A DNA stretch of 64,000 nucleotides from Phycisphaerae bacterium (lineage in GTDB: Bacteria > Planctomycetota > Phycisphaerae > Phycisphaerales > SM1A02): assembly GCA_016795065.1 (NCBI GenBank), contig JAEUIU010000021.1, positions 216,993-280,992 of the forward strand, in the 5' to 3' direction. A program made the position numbers and the translations under genes. The notes below the pieces were generated by a model, which saw only the letters and a list, made by a program, of their open reading frames with translations, made no database searches and had not been told where the DNA came from. Positions 29,179 through 37,097 of this stretch are shown here, in pieces (position 1 is the first letter of the stretch; the number at the start of each line of letters is the position of its first letter).

Positions 29179-29553
29179 TGTTCGGAGGCGACGCTCGAAC
29201 CTCTCCATAGAAGGCGACGACCTCGGGTCCGTCGCCTGAGGCGCGATCCCGTTGATGGCCTTGTAGACGTCGGTTTCCATGGTGTACCCGCGGGCTCCAC
29301 TCCCTACGGCAATCAGGTCCCTGACCAGTGCAACCGCATGCGGTCCGGCCTGCTCGGCCGCCTTGATGGCGGCTGCGACCATCGCCAGATTGGGGTGATG
29401 GAGGCGTTCCAGCATCACCCCAAGGTTCGACGCGACGAACGGACGAAGGTGCCCGAGTCCCTCGAACGCGACGGCCGGTCCGTTCGGTCCTTCCCCGTGC
29501 CGAACGATCTCAAAGGTGGAACGCTCTCGCTCTCCATGTGCGGGCCATCGCAC
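29104..29553 (-). CDS. Possible HEAT-like protein or remnant, antisense to kinase end
   Basis: A 149-codon frame has a natural-looking central part (SNLGVMLERLHHPNLAMVAA, KAAEQAGPHAVALVRDLIAV, YTMETDVYKAINGIAPQATD) with GC-rich third positions and HEAT-like helices. Its last 25 codons run into the kinase 3' end and turn basic and unnatural. There is no recognised family and no clear Shine-Dalgarno. It may be a decayed gene whose true end is lost. Confidence 0.35.
   Translation of the reverse strand: MRWPAHGERERSTFEIVRHGEGPNGPAVAFEGLGHLRPFVASNLGVMLERLHHPNLAMVAAAIKAAEQAGPHAVALVRDLIAVGSGARGYTMETDVYKAINGIAPQATDPRSSPSMERFERRLRTSPRHRCCASRRHRAPQQFGFAHRG
29213..29236. terminator. Hairpin after the kinase gene
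   Basis: GGCGACG pairs with CGTCGCC, with additional ACC/GGT pairing inside. It lies 35 bp after the stop. No T-tract follows. Confidence 0.35.
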
Positions 29554-29658
29554 GGCGGGCCTCCACGCGGGCCTCTTCTGGGAATTTTCTCACCTCGTTG
29601 TCCCCTCTCCGGTCGCCACGTCGCCTCTCTGCGGGACCCCAACATCGAGAGGATGACC

Positions 29659-31389
29659 ATGCTCACACCAATCCGCCATCGTGCCCCCCTCAGCCTCGCC
29701 GTCCTGATCGCAACCGCACCCTTCGCTGCCGGCGACGTCTACGACTTTCGGGTCGTGGCCGAGAGCGGTGATCCCGCCCCAGGTTCGATCGGCGGCTCGT
29801 TCACCTCGTTCTCCGGAGTTTCGATCAACGCCTCGGGCCAAATCGCGTTCCGGGCCGACAGTACCGGCGCCATTGCCGAGAGCGGGTACTGGAAGACAGC
29901 ATTCAACAACCCACAGCTCATCCAGCTCATCGTCGGCCAGGACTATCCGGTGCCTAACAGCGGCGGCCAACACTTCGGTGAGTTCTGGTCGAGCTTCTAC
30001 ACGCCTCACCTCAATGATGCGGGCAATGTCGGCTTCAGCGCTCCGGTCGGTGATGACGTCGTCAACACCGGCATCTTTCGCATGGTGAACGGCAGCATCG
30101 AGACCATCGCCCTGCCGGGCGACCCGGCTCCGGGCGCCGGCCCAGGGGTCACCTTCACCGCGCTCCTCAACCTCATTGCCTTCAATGATGACAACCTGAT
30201 CGCGACCCGAGCCCATCTGGCCGGACGAGGCGTCAACGCCTCCAACGACAGCGCTCTCTACCTCACCTGGTTCGGGGGCTTTCAGCTCGTCGCCCGCGAG
30301 GGCGGAGGAGCGCCGGGCCTTCCCGGGACGACGTTCGGTTCGATCGAGGTCACGATGCCGCTCCTGGGCAACAACGGACAGATTGCCTTCGACGTCTCGC
30401 TGAACGGCGCCGATGCCGCCTTCAGCAGTCGTTGGCGAGGTTGGCCTGGTTCGCTGACCTGTCTGGTGAAGGACGGCGATCCGACGCCAGAGGGCGGAGT
30501 CTTCAGCAACGCCTCACCAAGCTTCTGGACCATGAGCCTGAGCGAAACGGGCGCCGCCTTCCGCAGTTCGATCGAGACGCCAGCCGGTTTGACGCCTGCA
30601 CTCTGGCACGCGTCGGGCGGCCCCGGCAACGTCGTCACGCCGTTGGCGGTGGTCGGCGATCTTGGACCGCTCGGTTTCTACGACGTTCTCGGCTGGGAGG
30701 TGCCGAACACGGCGATCGACGGGGCCTCGGTGTTCTCGGCTCGCTTCGCCGCGTTCGGATTGCCCGACGCCACCGACAGCGCCATCCTTCGCGGCACGCC
30801 TGGCGGCGCGACGGAGGTGCTCCTGCGCGAAGGCAACCCCGCCTATGGATTCGGGGCAGGCGTCGTCATCGACGACGTCGTCGAGTTCTCCGACAGCACC
30901 ACCTTCGGCACGACCGACTCGGGCTGGACGCTCATTCGGGCTCGCGTGCGGGGCTTGGGAATCAACGACTCCAACAACCTGGGGCTCTGGACCGTCGACC
31001 CCGACGGTGAGATCCACTACATCATCAAGACCGGGACCCTCCTTTCCCTTGACGGTCAGCCCGCCCGGTTGGTGGAATCGATCCACCCCTTCATCAGCGT
31101 CGGCCAACAGAGCGGCCGACGCTCGTCGATCAACGAACGGGGAGACGTCGCCTTGAGCATTCGATTCTCCAACGGCGACGAGGCTGTCGTCGTCGCCCAA
31201 CTCCCGGATTCCTGCCCGGGTGACCTCGACGAGGATGGCATCGTGGACGCGACCGACCTGGCAATCCTCCTCGGCGGTTGGGGGGTATTCGGCCCGGTCG
31301 GAACCGGGGGTGACGTCGATCGGGACGGCGACACGGACGCCCTGGACCTTGGCGTCCTCCTCGGAGCGTGGGGTCCGTGCGAGGGGTAA
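29659..31389 (+). CDS. Secreted repeat protein with C-terminal dockerin-like motifs
   Basis: The 576-aa protein has a signal peptide (RHRAPLSLAVLIATAPFAAG). The body is beta-rich sequence with a recurring pattern (VVAESGDPAPGSIGGSFTSF; TIALPGDPAPGAGPGVTF; LVKDGDPTPEGGVFSN; VVGDLGPLGFYDVLGW) seen in planctomycete exported proteins of unknown function. Two dockerin-like repeats close it: DLDEDGIVDATDLAILLGGW and DVDRDGDTDALDLGVLLGAW. Start 29659 has GAGAGG with good spacing. An alternative ATG 6 bp upstream is too close to that sequence. A sigma gene follows 35 bp downstream. Confidence 0.87.
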   Translation: MLTPIRHRAPLSLAVLIATAPFAAGDVYDFRVVAESGDPAPGSIGGSFTSFSGVSINASGQIAFRADSTGAIAESGYWKTAFNNPQLIQLIVGQDYPVPNSGGQHFGEFWSSFYTPHLNDAGNVGFSAPVGDDVVNTGIFRMVNGSIETIALPGDPAPGAGPGVTFTALLNLIAFNDDNLIATRAHLAGRGVNASNDSALYLTWFGGFQLVAREGGGAPGLPGTTFGSIEVTMPLLGNNGQIAFDVSLNGADAAFSSRWRGWPGSLTCLVKDGDPTPEGGVFSNASPSFWTMSLSETGAAFRSSIETPAGLTPALWHASGGPGNVVTPLAVVGDLGPLGFYDVLGWEVPNTAIDGASVFSARFAAFGLPDATDSAILRGTPGGATEVLLREGNPAYGFGAGVVIDDVVEFSDSTTFGTTDSGWTLIRARVRGLGINDSNNLGLWTVDPDGEIHYIIKTGTLLSLDGQPARLVESIHPFISVGQQSGRRSSINERGDVALSIRFSNGDEAVVVAQLPDSCPGDLDEDGIVDATDLAILLGGWGVFGPVGTGGDVDRDGDTDALDLGVLLGAWGPCEG

Positions 31390-31424
31390 CCAGCGATCTC
31401 CTCAGCTCGCGGCGGCGATGCGCG

Positions 31425-32132
31425 ATGATCGGTTCGCGCATCGCCCCGCGGGCCTCAGCGGTTAGAGTGTCACCGACGGTCACACCCGACACTCCCGTGG
31501 GACTCCAGCGAGACAGCACCGGCGCCGGACAGCCCGGCGCGGACGACATCACCCGACTCCTTCGCGAGTCGTGTGAAGGTGTCGAGTCGTCCCGCGATGC
31601 CCTGCTCAGCGCGGTGCATGGCGAACTGTTAGGAATGGCCCGCGTACAGATGCGCGGCGAGCGTTGCGATCACACCCTGGGTGCCACGGCACTTGTGCAC
31701 GAGGCGTACCTCCGGCTGTTCCGGGCCCTCTCCCCGGGAAGCGCGCCGGACTGGGCTAGCCGAAGCAACTTCTACGCGGCGGCGGCGACGGCCATGCGGC
31801 GAATCCTCGTGGACCACGCCCGAGGCCGCGCCCGCGAGAAGCGTGGCGGCACCGCGAGGCCGTCGCAACGGATCTCCCTCGACGTGCTCGAGGCCGCCCG
31901 CACCACCGATCCCGAGACGATCATCGCCCTCGACGAGGCGATCGATCGTCTGGCGGCGATAGACGCCCGAGCTGCCGAGGTCGTGCGACTCCGCTTCTTC
32001 GCCGGGCTTGAGCAGGCCGCGGTCGCCGAGATCCTCGGCTGTACGGAACGGACGGTGAAGCGCGACTGGGCCTTCGCCCGCGCTTGGTTGCACGACGCGT
32101 TAGGGACCCTTCGCACGGACTCCAGCCCATGA
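31425..32132 (+). CDS. TIGR02999-type ECF sigma factor
   Basis: The protein has about 235 aa. It has the planctomycete-enriched signature HTLGATALVHEAYLRLFRAL and DWASRSNFYAAAATAMRRIL, and region 4 RAAEVVRLRFFAGLEQAAVA followed by EILGCTERTVKRDWAFARAW. Its stop overlaps the next kinase start (ATGA), so the two are probably co-translated. The start is uncertain: ATG 31425, or GTG 31467, which gives a more usual N-terminal length. Confidence 0.9.
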   Translation: MIGSRIAPRASAVRVSPTVTPDTPVGLQRDSTGAGQPGADDITRLLRESCEGVESSRDALLSAVHGELLGMARVQMRGERCDHTLGATALVHEAYLRLFRALSPGSAPDWASRSNFYAAAATAMRRILVDHARGRAREKRGGTARPSQRISLDVLEAARTTDPETIIALDEAIDRLAAIDARAAEVVRLRFFAGLEQAAVAEILGCTERTVKRDWAFARAWLHDALGTLRTDSSP

Positions 32133-34609
32133 TCCAACTCGACTGGAATCTCGTGAAGGAGACGATGGCCGATGCCCTCGATCTCGCCCCGGAGCGGCGG
32201 GCCGAGTTTCTTCGCAGTCGCTGCGCGGAGAACAGGGAACTTCACGCTGCGGTCGAGCGACTTCTCAGCGGCCACGACTCGGCCAGCGGATTTCTCGACG
32301 CCGAACCGGTGCGAGAGGAGCCGGTGACCACCGTTCCCGAGCGGATCGGCCCGTATGTGTTGCGCGAACGGTTAGGCGAGGGGGGCTTCGGGGTCGTCTA
32401 TCGGGCGACGCAGGTCCATCCGTTCGAGCGCGAGGTCGCCATCAAGCTCCTCAAGGTCGGCCCGCAGGCCAGTGCCGTCGCCGAACGCTTCCGAATCGAA
32501 CGCGACGCCCTCGCCCGCATGGATCATGAGGACATCTGCCGCGTTCTTGACGCCGGCCTGAGTGACGATGGCTCGCCGTTCGTCGTGATGGACCTCGTGC
32601 GCGGCAGCCCGATCGGCGAACACTGCGCTCGCCATGGTCTGGATCTTCGGGCCCGTGTCGCGCTCGTGGCCCGCGCTGCGCGGGCGGTGCATCACGCCCA
32701 CCAGCGGGCAGTCATCCACTGCGACGTGAAGCCGTCCAACATCCTGGTCTCTCTCGACGATGGCGCCACGCGGGTGCGCCTCATCGATTTCGGCATCGCC
32801 CGGGCGATCGACGAGGCTGAAGGAACCGGCCGAACGCGAAGCGACCTTGCGGGCACGCCTCGCTACATGAGTCCTGAGCGGCGCTCAGCGAGTGGCGCGG
32901 CGGATGTCCGCTCTGACGTCTACTCGTTGGGGTCGGTCCTTGGAGAACTCCTTCAGGCCTCGATCGAGGCAAAGTCGGCCGGCTCTCCAGCCCTGGTCCG
33001 CGACGTCCGGGCCATCGCGACGATGGCCACGGCCGCGCAACCCGCCGATCGCTACGAGTCGGCAGCGGCGCTGGCGGAGGATCTCGAGCGCTCGCTGCAG
33101 GGCGAATCGATCAAGGCCCTGCCGGAACGGGCGTGGGGATCGCTGCGCCGCATCGTTCGCCGCCACCTGCTGGCCAGCGCCTTGGGAGCCTCGGCCGTCC
33201 TCTCGCTCCTGATTGGCACGGCGGTCGCCATGAAGAGTCGGAGCGATGCGCTCCTCGCCCGTGATGAGGCGACCCGCGAGGCCCGACGGGCCGAGTTCGT
33301 GAAGGCGTTCCTGCTCGACGACATGCTCGGCTCGCTTGACCCAAACTTCGCCCAAGGCCGGGAGGTGACCGTTGTCGAGTTGCTCGCCCGAGTTGACGAG
33401 CGGATGCGACCGGCCCTCGCTGATGATCCGCTCCTCCTTGCGGATGTGGCCGCCACCCTCGGCACCGCCTACCGCCACCTCGGACGCGACCCGGAGGCGA
33501 TCGTTGCGCTCGAGTTCGCCATCGCCACCCGTGAGGCGATCCAACCGCCTGGACACGAGGACGTCCTGGGCTGGCGCGTTCAGCTCGCTGCCGCCATGCT
33601 CGGCACCGCCGCCCGACATGCCGACGGGATGGCCCTGCGGGCAAGGAACGCCACCGAGGCGGTCGAACTGTTAGGTCCCTGGCACCCGATCTCGATGGCA
33701 GCCCGGCACATCCACACGCCGCTGCCCCTTGACGTGCCTGCCCGGACGCGCGAGTTGGAGGAGATCGCCGAACGGGCACGGGCCCTTGGGCCGGAGGGAG
33801 CTTCACTGGTCGAAGACGTGAGCCGAACGCTGGCGATCATCTACGGCGAGACCGGCCGGCGCGACGAGGCGATCCAGCTGCTTGAGTCCGCCACCGCCTC
33901 GGCCGAGGCCAGGCTCGGCCCCAACCACTCCGACACGATCGTCCTCGCCCGGGCGGTGGCGGAGGCGCACTTTCGGGCGGGCAATTTCGAGCGGGCCAAC
34001 GCGATCCTCGACGACGTGGTGGCCCGCACACGTGCCCTCGTTCCGGCCGGTCACCCCTCCCTGAGCGGACTCCTCTCCAACACCGCCTCCCGCAAACTCC
34101 GTATGGGCCGCATCGAGGAGGCCATTGCGATCAGCGAGGAGGTCGAGAAGACCGCCCGCGAGCGCGACGGCGCGAACTCCATCCAGCACGTCAACTCGCT
34201 CCTCATGCTCGGACAGGCGATTGCCGCAGCGGGCCGCTTCAGCGAGTCGTTAGCCATGATCGAACCGCTCGTCCCCACGATGGAGGCCCAGTGGGGACCG
34301 CGGCACGCCCAAACCGCCCGGGCGATCATCGCCGTCGCCCGAGCCAAAGCCGGCCTCGGTGATCGAGAGGGTGCCCTCAACCTCGCCGCCGACGTGACCA
34401 CGCGGATCCCCCTCACCCATGAGGTGGGGCTCTCGGCGCTTGAGTTTCGCTGCGAACTCCTTGGCGAACTCGGCCGCGGTGCCGAGGCCCAGGGCCTGGC
34501 CGACGAGGCACTCAAGGGCCTCGCGCCGAACGCGCCGGCGGAACTCGTCACCCGACTGAAGGAACTTCGGGGAGATTCGCAAGCGCCTTCGCGGGCGAGC
34601 GAGAGGTAG
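32129..34609 (+). CDS. Ser/Thr kinase with TPR domain; HRD motif is HCD
   Basis: The 826-aa protein has an N-terminal element (DLAPERRAEFLRSRCAENRE, FLDAEP), a kinase domain (RLGEGGFGVVYRAT; Lys106 in VAIKLLKVG; DFG 220-222; APRYMSPE-like TPRYMSPERR), and one membrane helix (HLLASALGASAVLSLLIGTA). A TPR-like alpha-helical C-terminus follows (GTAYRHLGRDPEAIVALEFA; IYGETGRRDEAIQLLESATA). The catalytic loop reads VIHCDVKPSN, so Arg of HRD is Cys198. Lys and both Asp are kept. The start overlaps the sigma gene stop. Confidence 0.93.
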   Translation: MIQLDWNLVKETMADALDLAPERRAEFLRSRCAENRELHAAVERLLSGHDSASGFLDAEPVREEPVTTVPERIGPYVLRERLGEGGFGVVYRATQVHPFEREVAIKLLKVGPQASAVAERFRIERDALARMDHEDICRVLDAGLSDDGSPFVVMDLVRGSPIGEHCARHGLDLRARVALVARAARAVHHAHQRAVIHCDVKPSNILVSLDDGATRVRLIDFGIARAIDEAEGTGRTRSDLAGTPRYMSPERRSASGAADVRSDVYSLGSVLGELLQASIEAKSAGSPALVRDVRAIATMATAAQPADRYESAAALAEDLERSLQGESIKALPERAWGSLRRIVRRHLLASALGASAVLSLLIGTAVAMKSRSDALLARDEATREARRAEFVKAFLLDDMLGSLDPNFAQGREVTVVELLARVDERMRPALADDPLLLADVAATLGTAYRHLGRDPEAIVALEFAIATREAIQPPGHEDVLGWRVQLAAAMLGTAARHADGMALRARNATEAVELLGPWHPISMAARHIHTPLPLDVPARTRELEEIAERARALGPEGASLVEDVSRTLAIIYGETGRRDEAIQLLESATASAEARLGPNHSDTIVLARAVAEAHFRAGNFERANAILDDVVARTRALVPAGHPSLSGLLSNTASRKLRMGRIEEAIAISEEVEKTARERDGANSIQHVNSLLMLGQAIAAAGRFSESLAMIEPLVPTMEAQWGPRHAQTARAIIAVARAKAGLGDREGALNLAADVTTRIPLTHEVGLSALEFRCELLGELGRGAEAQGLADEALKGLAPNAPAELVTRLKELRGDSQAPSRASER

Positions 34610-34648
34610 AACGATCGCCTGATGCCTGCAGGATGCCGCGCACAGAGA

Positions 34649-35500
34649 TCACGCCTCCGGCGCTGCCCTCTTCAACTCGGCGTGGATGGCCTTGGTGCCT
34701 TTCACAAGTTCGAGCAACGCGAAGCCCGTGATGATCACCCCGAGTCCGAGCAGGGTGCGCTCGATCTTGATCGCCGCCGTCGCGACGCCGCCGCTCGCGC
34801 TCCACAACCCCAAAAGGACGATCGCCACGATGACCCAGATCACCCACGACGTCGAGTCGGCACGCTTCTTTGCTTTCGGCTCCCTTGCCGGCTTCTCGCT
34901 CACGTGCGCTTCCGTGCGATCCAACAGCTCTCGCACCGTCGACTTCAGCCTCACCGCGAGATAGAGCCCGAATCCCATGGCGACGACGGTCATACAAGCG
35001 CAGACCGGCGGCGGGAGCAGCCCCTCGCACGCGATACGGGCGGCGCCGATCAGGAGCGCCGCGGCGATCCCGGCCCGCTCGATCGATCGGCGGCGATGCC
35101 GCGTGTCGTCGAGCGCGATGAGCGCCGGATCGGGCGTCGAAAGTAACCACGCACCCACGCCACAGCACAAGAGAAACGCCGCGAGGAAGCCACGCACGAC
35201 GAGGGGGTCGTTGAGAAACGGCATCCCGAGTGTCCTCGCGATGACCTTGAGGATTGTCTTCCCACCGAAATTGGTGATGAGCATTCCGACCGCCCCGACG
35301 CCGATCAGTTCCGTGCCGACGACGATCGACCTGAGCCAGGCACGATCCGCGTAACGCAGGAAGGGCGTCTGGGTCAGATCGAACGCGCACTCCGGGCAGG
35401 TCGTGCCGACAAGTCCGACCGTGGCGTAACCACAGCGCGCACACCGCTCGGGAAGGGCGGAGTCGAGCGACGTCGCACGTGTTGCCAACTCCTCGCTCAC
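34649..35500 (-). CDS. Zinc-ribbon multi-pass membrane protein
   Basis: The 283-aa protein has a zinc ribbon near the start (RCARCGYATVGLVGTTCPEC), a form common in Planctomycetes. Membrane helices follow (VGTELIGVGAVGMLITNF; GFLAAFLLCCGVGAWLLS; AGIAAALLIGAARIACEG; CACMTVVAMGFGLYLAVR; WVIWVIVAIVLLGLW; LLGLGVIITGFALLELV). A GTG start at 35500 overlaps the subtilase stop (GTGA), so translation is probably coupled. The function is unknown. It converges with the kinase at 32129-34609. Confidence 0.78.
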   Translation of the reverse strand: MSEELATRATSLDSALPERCARCGYATVGLVGTTCPECAFDLTQTPFLRYADRAWLRSIVVGTELIGVGAVGMLITNFGGKTILKVIARTLGMPFLNDPLVVRGFLAAFLLCCGVGAWLLSTPDPALIALDDTRHRRRSIERAGIAAALLIGAARIACEGLLPPPVCACMTVVAMGFGLYLAVRLKSTVRELLDRTEAHVSEKPAREPKAKKRADSTSWVIWVIVAIVLLGLWSASGGVATAAIKIERTLLGLGVIITGFALLELVKGTKAIHAELKRAAPEA

Positions 35501-37020
35501 GCTTGCCACGCGCCCAGGAGGATCGCCAGGTCTTCCGCGCCGACTGAGCCGTTGCCATTCAGATCCGCAGCGCCGGTACTGCCCCAGGCACCTAACAGGA
35601 CGGCCAGGTCGGCCGCATCGACGTCGCCATCGCAATCCAGGTCCGCGGCTTCGCAGCGCGGAGCCAGTGCCGCCTCGACGGCGAGGCGGGCGTTGACGCG
35701 TCCGTGACCGTAGATCGGATCCCAGCCCGCCGCTCCCTTGTCCTCGGCGGTCGCTTCGATGATCTCGCGGACCTCAAGATTGGTGAGCTCTGGATTCGCC
35801 GACCAAACCAAGGCCGCGAGCCCGGCCACGTGCGGACAGGCCATGCTCGTGCCTGATTCGTAGACGTAGGTGTTGGCGTTGAAGAGGACATCCCAGCAGG
35901 AATAGACGTCGACGCCTGGAGCCGACACGTCCAGCTCAGGACCAGTGGTCGTGAAGCTCGCGACGAGGTCCTTGTTGTCGGTCGCGCCGACCGCAAGGAC
36001 CGCGGGGTACTTCGCCGGAGCGCCGATGACCGCGCCGGGCGTGTTGCCCGATGCGGCGACGATCAGCATGCCCGCGTCGGTGGCGTAGTTCACCGCGTCT
36101 TCAATCACCGTGCTTGCGCCAGGGAAGCCAAGCGACATCGAACCGACATGGGCGCCGTGATCGGCCGCCCACTTGATGCCATCGGCCACGTCACCTTCCA
36201 CACCGCTGCCGATGAAGGTCAGCACCTTGACCGGCATGACCTTTGCGCCCCACGAGACGCCCGCGACGCCGATCCCGTTGTTGCTCGCCGCGGCAGCGAT
36301 CCCTGCGCAGTGCGAACCGTGCGAGATGAGAAAGCTGTCGTCGGTGCTGGTGTTGTCCGAGATCGTGTTCCAGCCCGATACGAGCTTCGGCGAAAGGTCG
36401 GGATGACTGTTCGAAACGCCGGTGTCGATGATCGCCACCGTGATTGCGTTCGTGCCGGTGTGCAGGTCCCACGCCTCGGGCAGGTCAAGATCGGCGTCGG
36501 CGATGCCCGCGATGCCGTTGATCACCTGACCGGTGTTGTTCGGGCCGTACTGGAGACCGAACGAACTGTCGTTGGGAACGGTCGCAAGGATGCCCCCGAT
36601 GCCTTCGGCCTCGATGCGATCGATCGGCGCGTTCGCCGCCCGCAGCGAAGCGATGCGGCCCTTCACGTCCGAGCCCTGTGGCAACTCGACGGACCACCAG
36701 CGATCCAATCCGTATCTGGCCTCGAGCGTGGCGTCGCCGGTTCCGGTCTGGAAGACCCGCGTCATACCCACGACGCCTTCGATGACGGCGCTCGAACCAT
36801 CGATCGCCTGCTCGATGCGCACTCGACCCTTTTCGCGCGTCAGCCTCGCCTCCGGGGCGAGCTTTACGAGGAGCCGGTCGGATCGGTATCCGCCGATCAC
36901 GTCCGCGGCGTCCACGGGCCCGGCGTATCGCCCCGGTTCGGTCAGAAACGACGGGGCGGGCGGAGCCGCCAGCGCGGTCGAGGCAATGGCAAGAACGCTC
37001 AGGGCAACGGTACGGCGCAT
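35497..37020 (-). CDS. Secreted subtilisin-like serine protease (S8) with dockerin-like repeats
   Basis: The 507-aa protein has a signal peptide (RTVALSVLAIASTALA), a propeptide-like region, then the S8 domain. The catalytic triad is Asp199 (AIIDTGVSNSHPDL), His234 (SHGSHCAG) and Ser392 (GTSMACPHVAGL). The oxyanion Asn lies in AASGN. The C-terminus has two dockerin-like motifs (DLDCDGDVDAADLAVLLGAW and DLNGNGSVGAEDLAILLGAW). AGGAGAG lies 6 nt before the ATG. It lies 77 bp downstream of the kinase gene on the same strand, so co-transcription is likely. Confidence 0.95.
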   Translation of the reverse strand: MRRTVALSVLAIASTALAAPPAPSFLTEPGRYAGPVDAADVIGGYRSDRLLVKLAPEARLTREKGRVRIEQAIDGSSAVIEGVVGMTRVFQTGTGDATLEARYGLDRWWSVELPQGSDVKGRIASLRAANAPIDRIEAEGIGGILATVPNDSSFGLQYGPNNTGQVINGIAGIADADLDLPEAWDLHTGTNAITVAIIDTGVSNSHPDLSPKLVSGWNTISDNTSTDDSFLISHGSHCAGIAAAASNNGIGVAGVSWGAKVMPVKVLTFIGSGVEGDVADGIKWAADHGAHVGSMSLGFPGASTVIEDAVNYATDAGMLIVAASGNTPGAVIGAPAKYPAVLAVGATDNKDLVASFTTTGPELDVSAPGVDVYSCWDVLFNANTYVYESGTSMACPHVAGLAALVWSANPELTNLEVREIIEATAEDKGAAGWDPIYGHGRVNARLAVEAALAPRCEAADLDCDGDVDAADLAVLLGAWGSTGAADLNGNGSVGAEDLAILLGAWQA

Positions 37021-37097
37021 GGTTCTCTCCTCACGAATGGTGCGTGCAGGTTCCAACGTCACCATGAGAGCAGATCGCGACCGACGAATCCAGCGGC

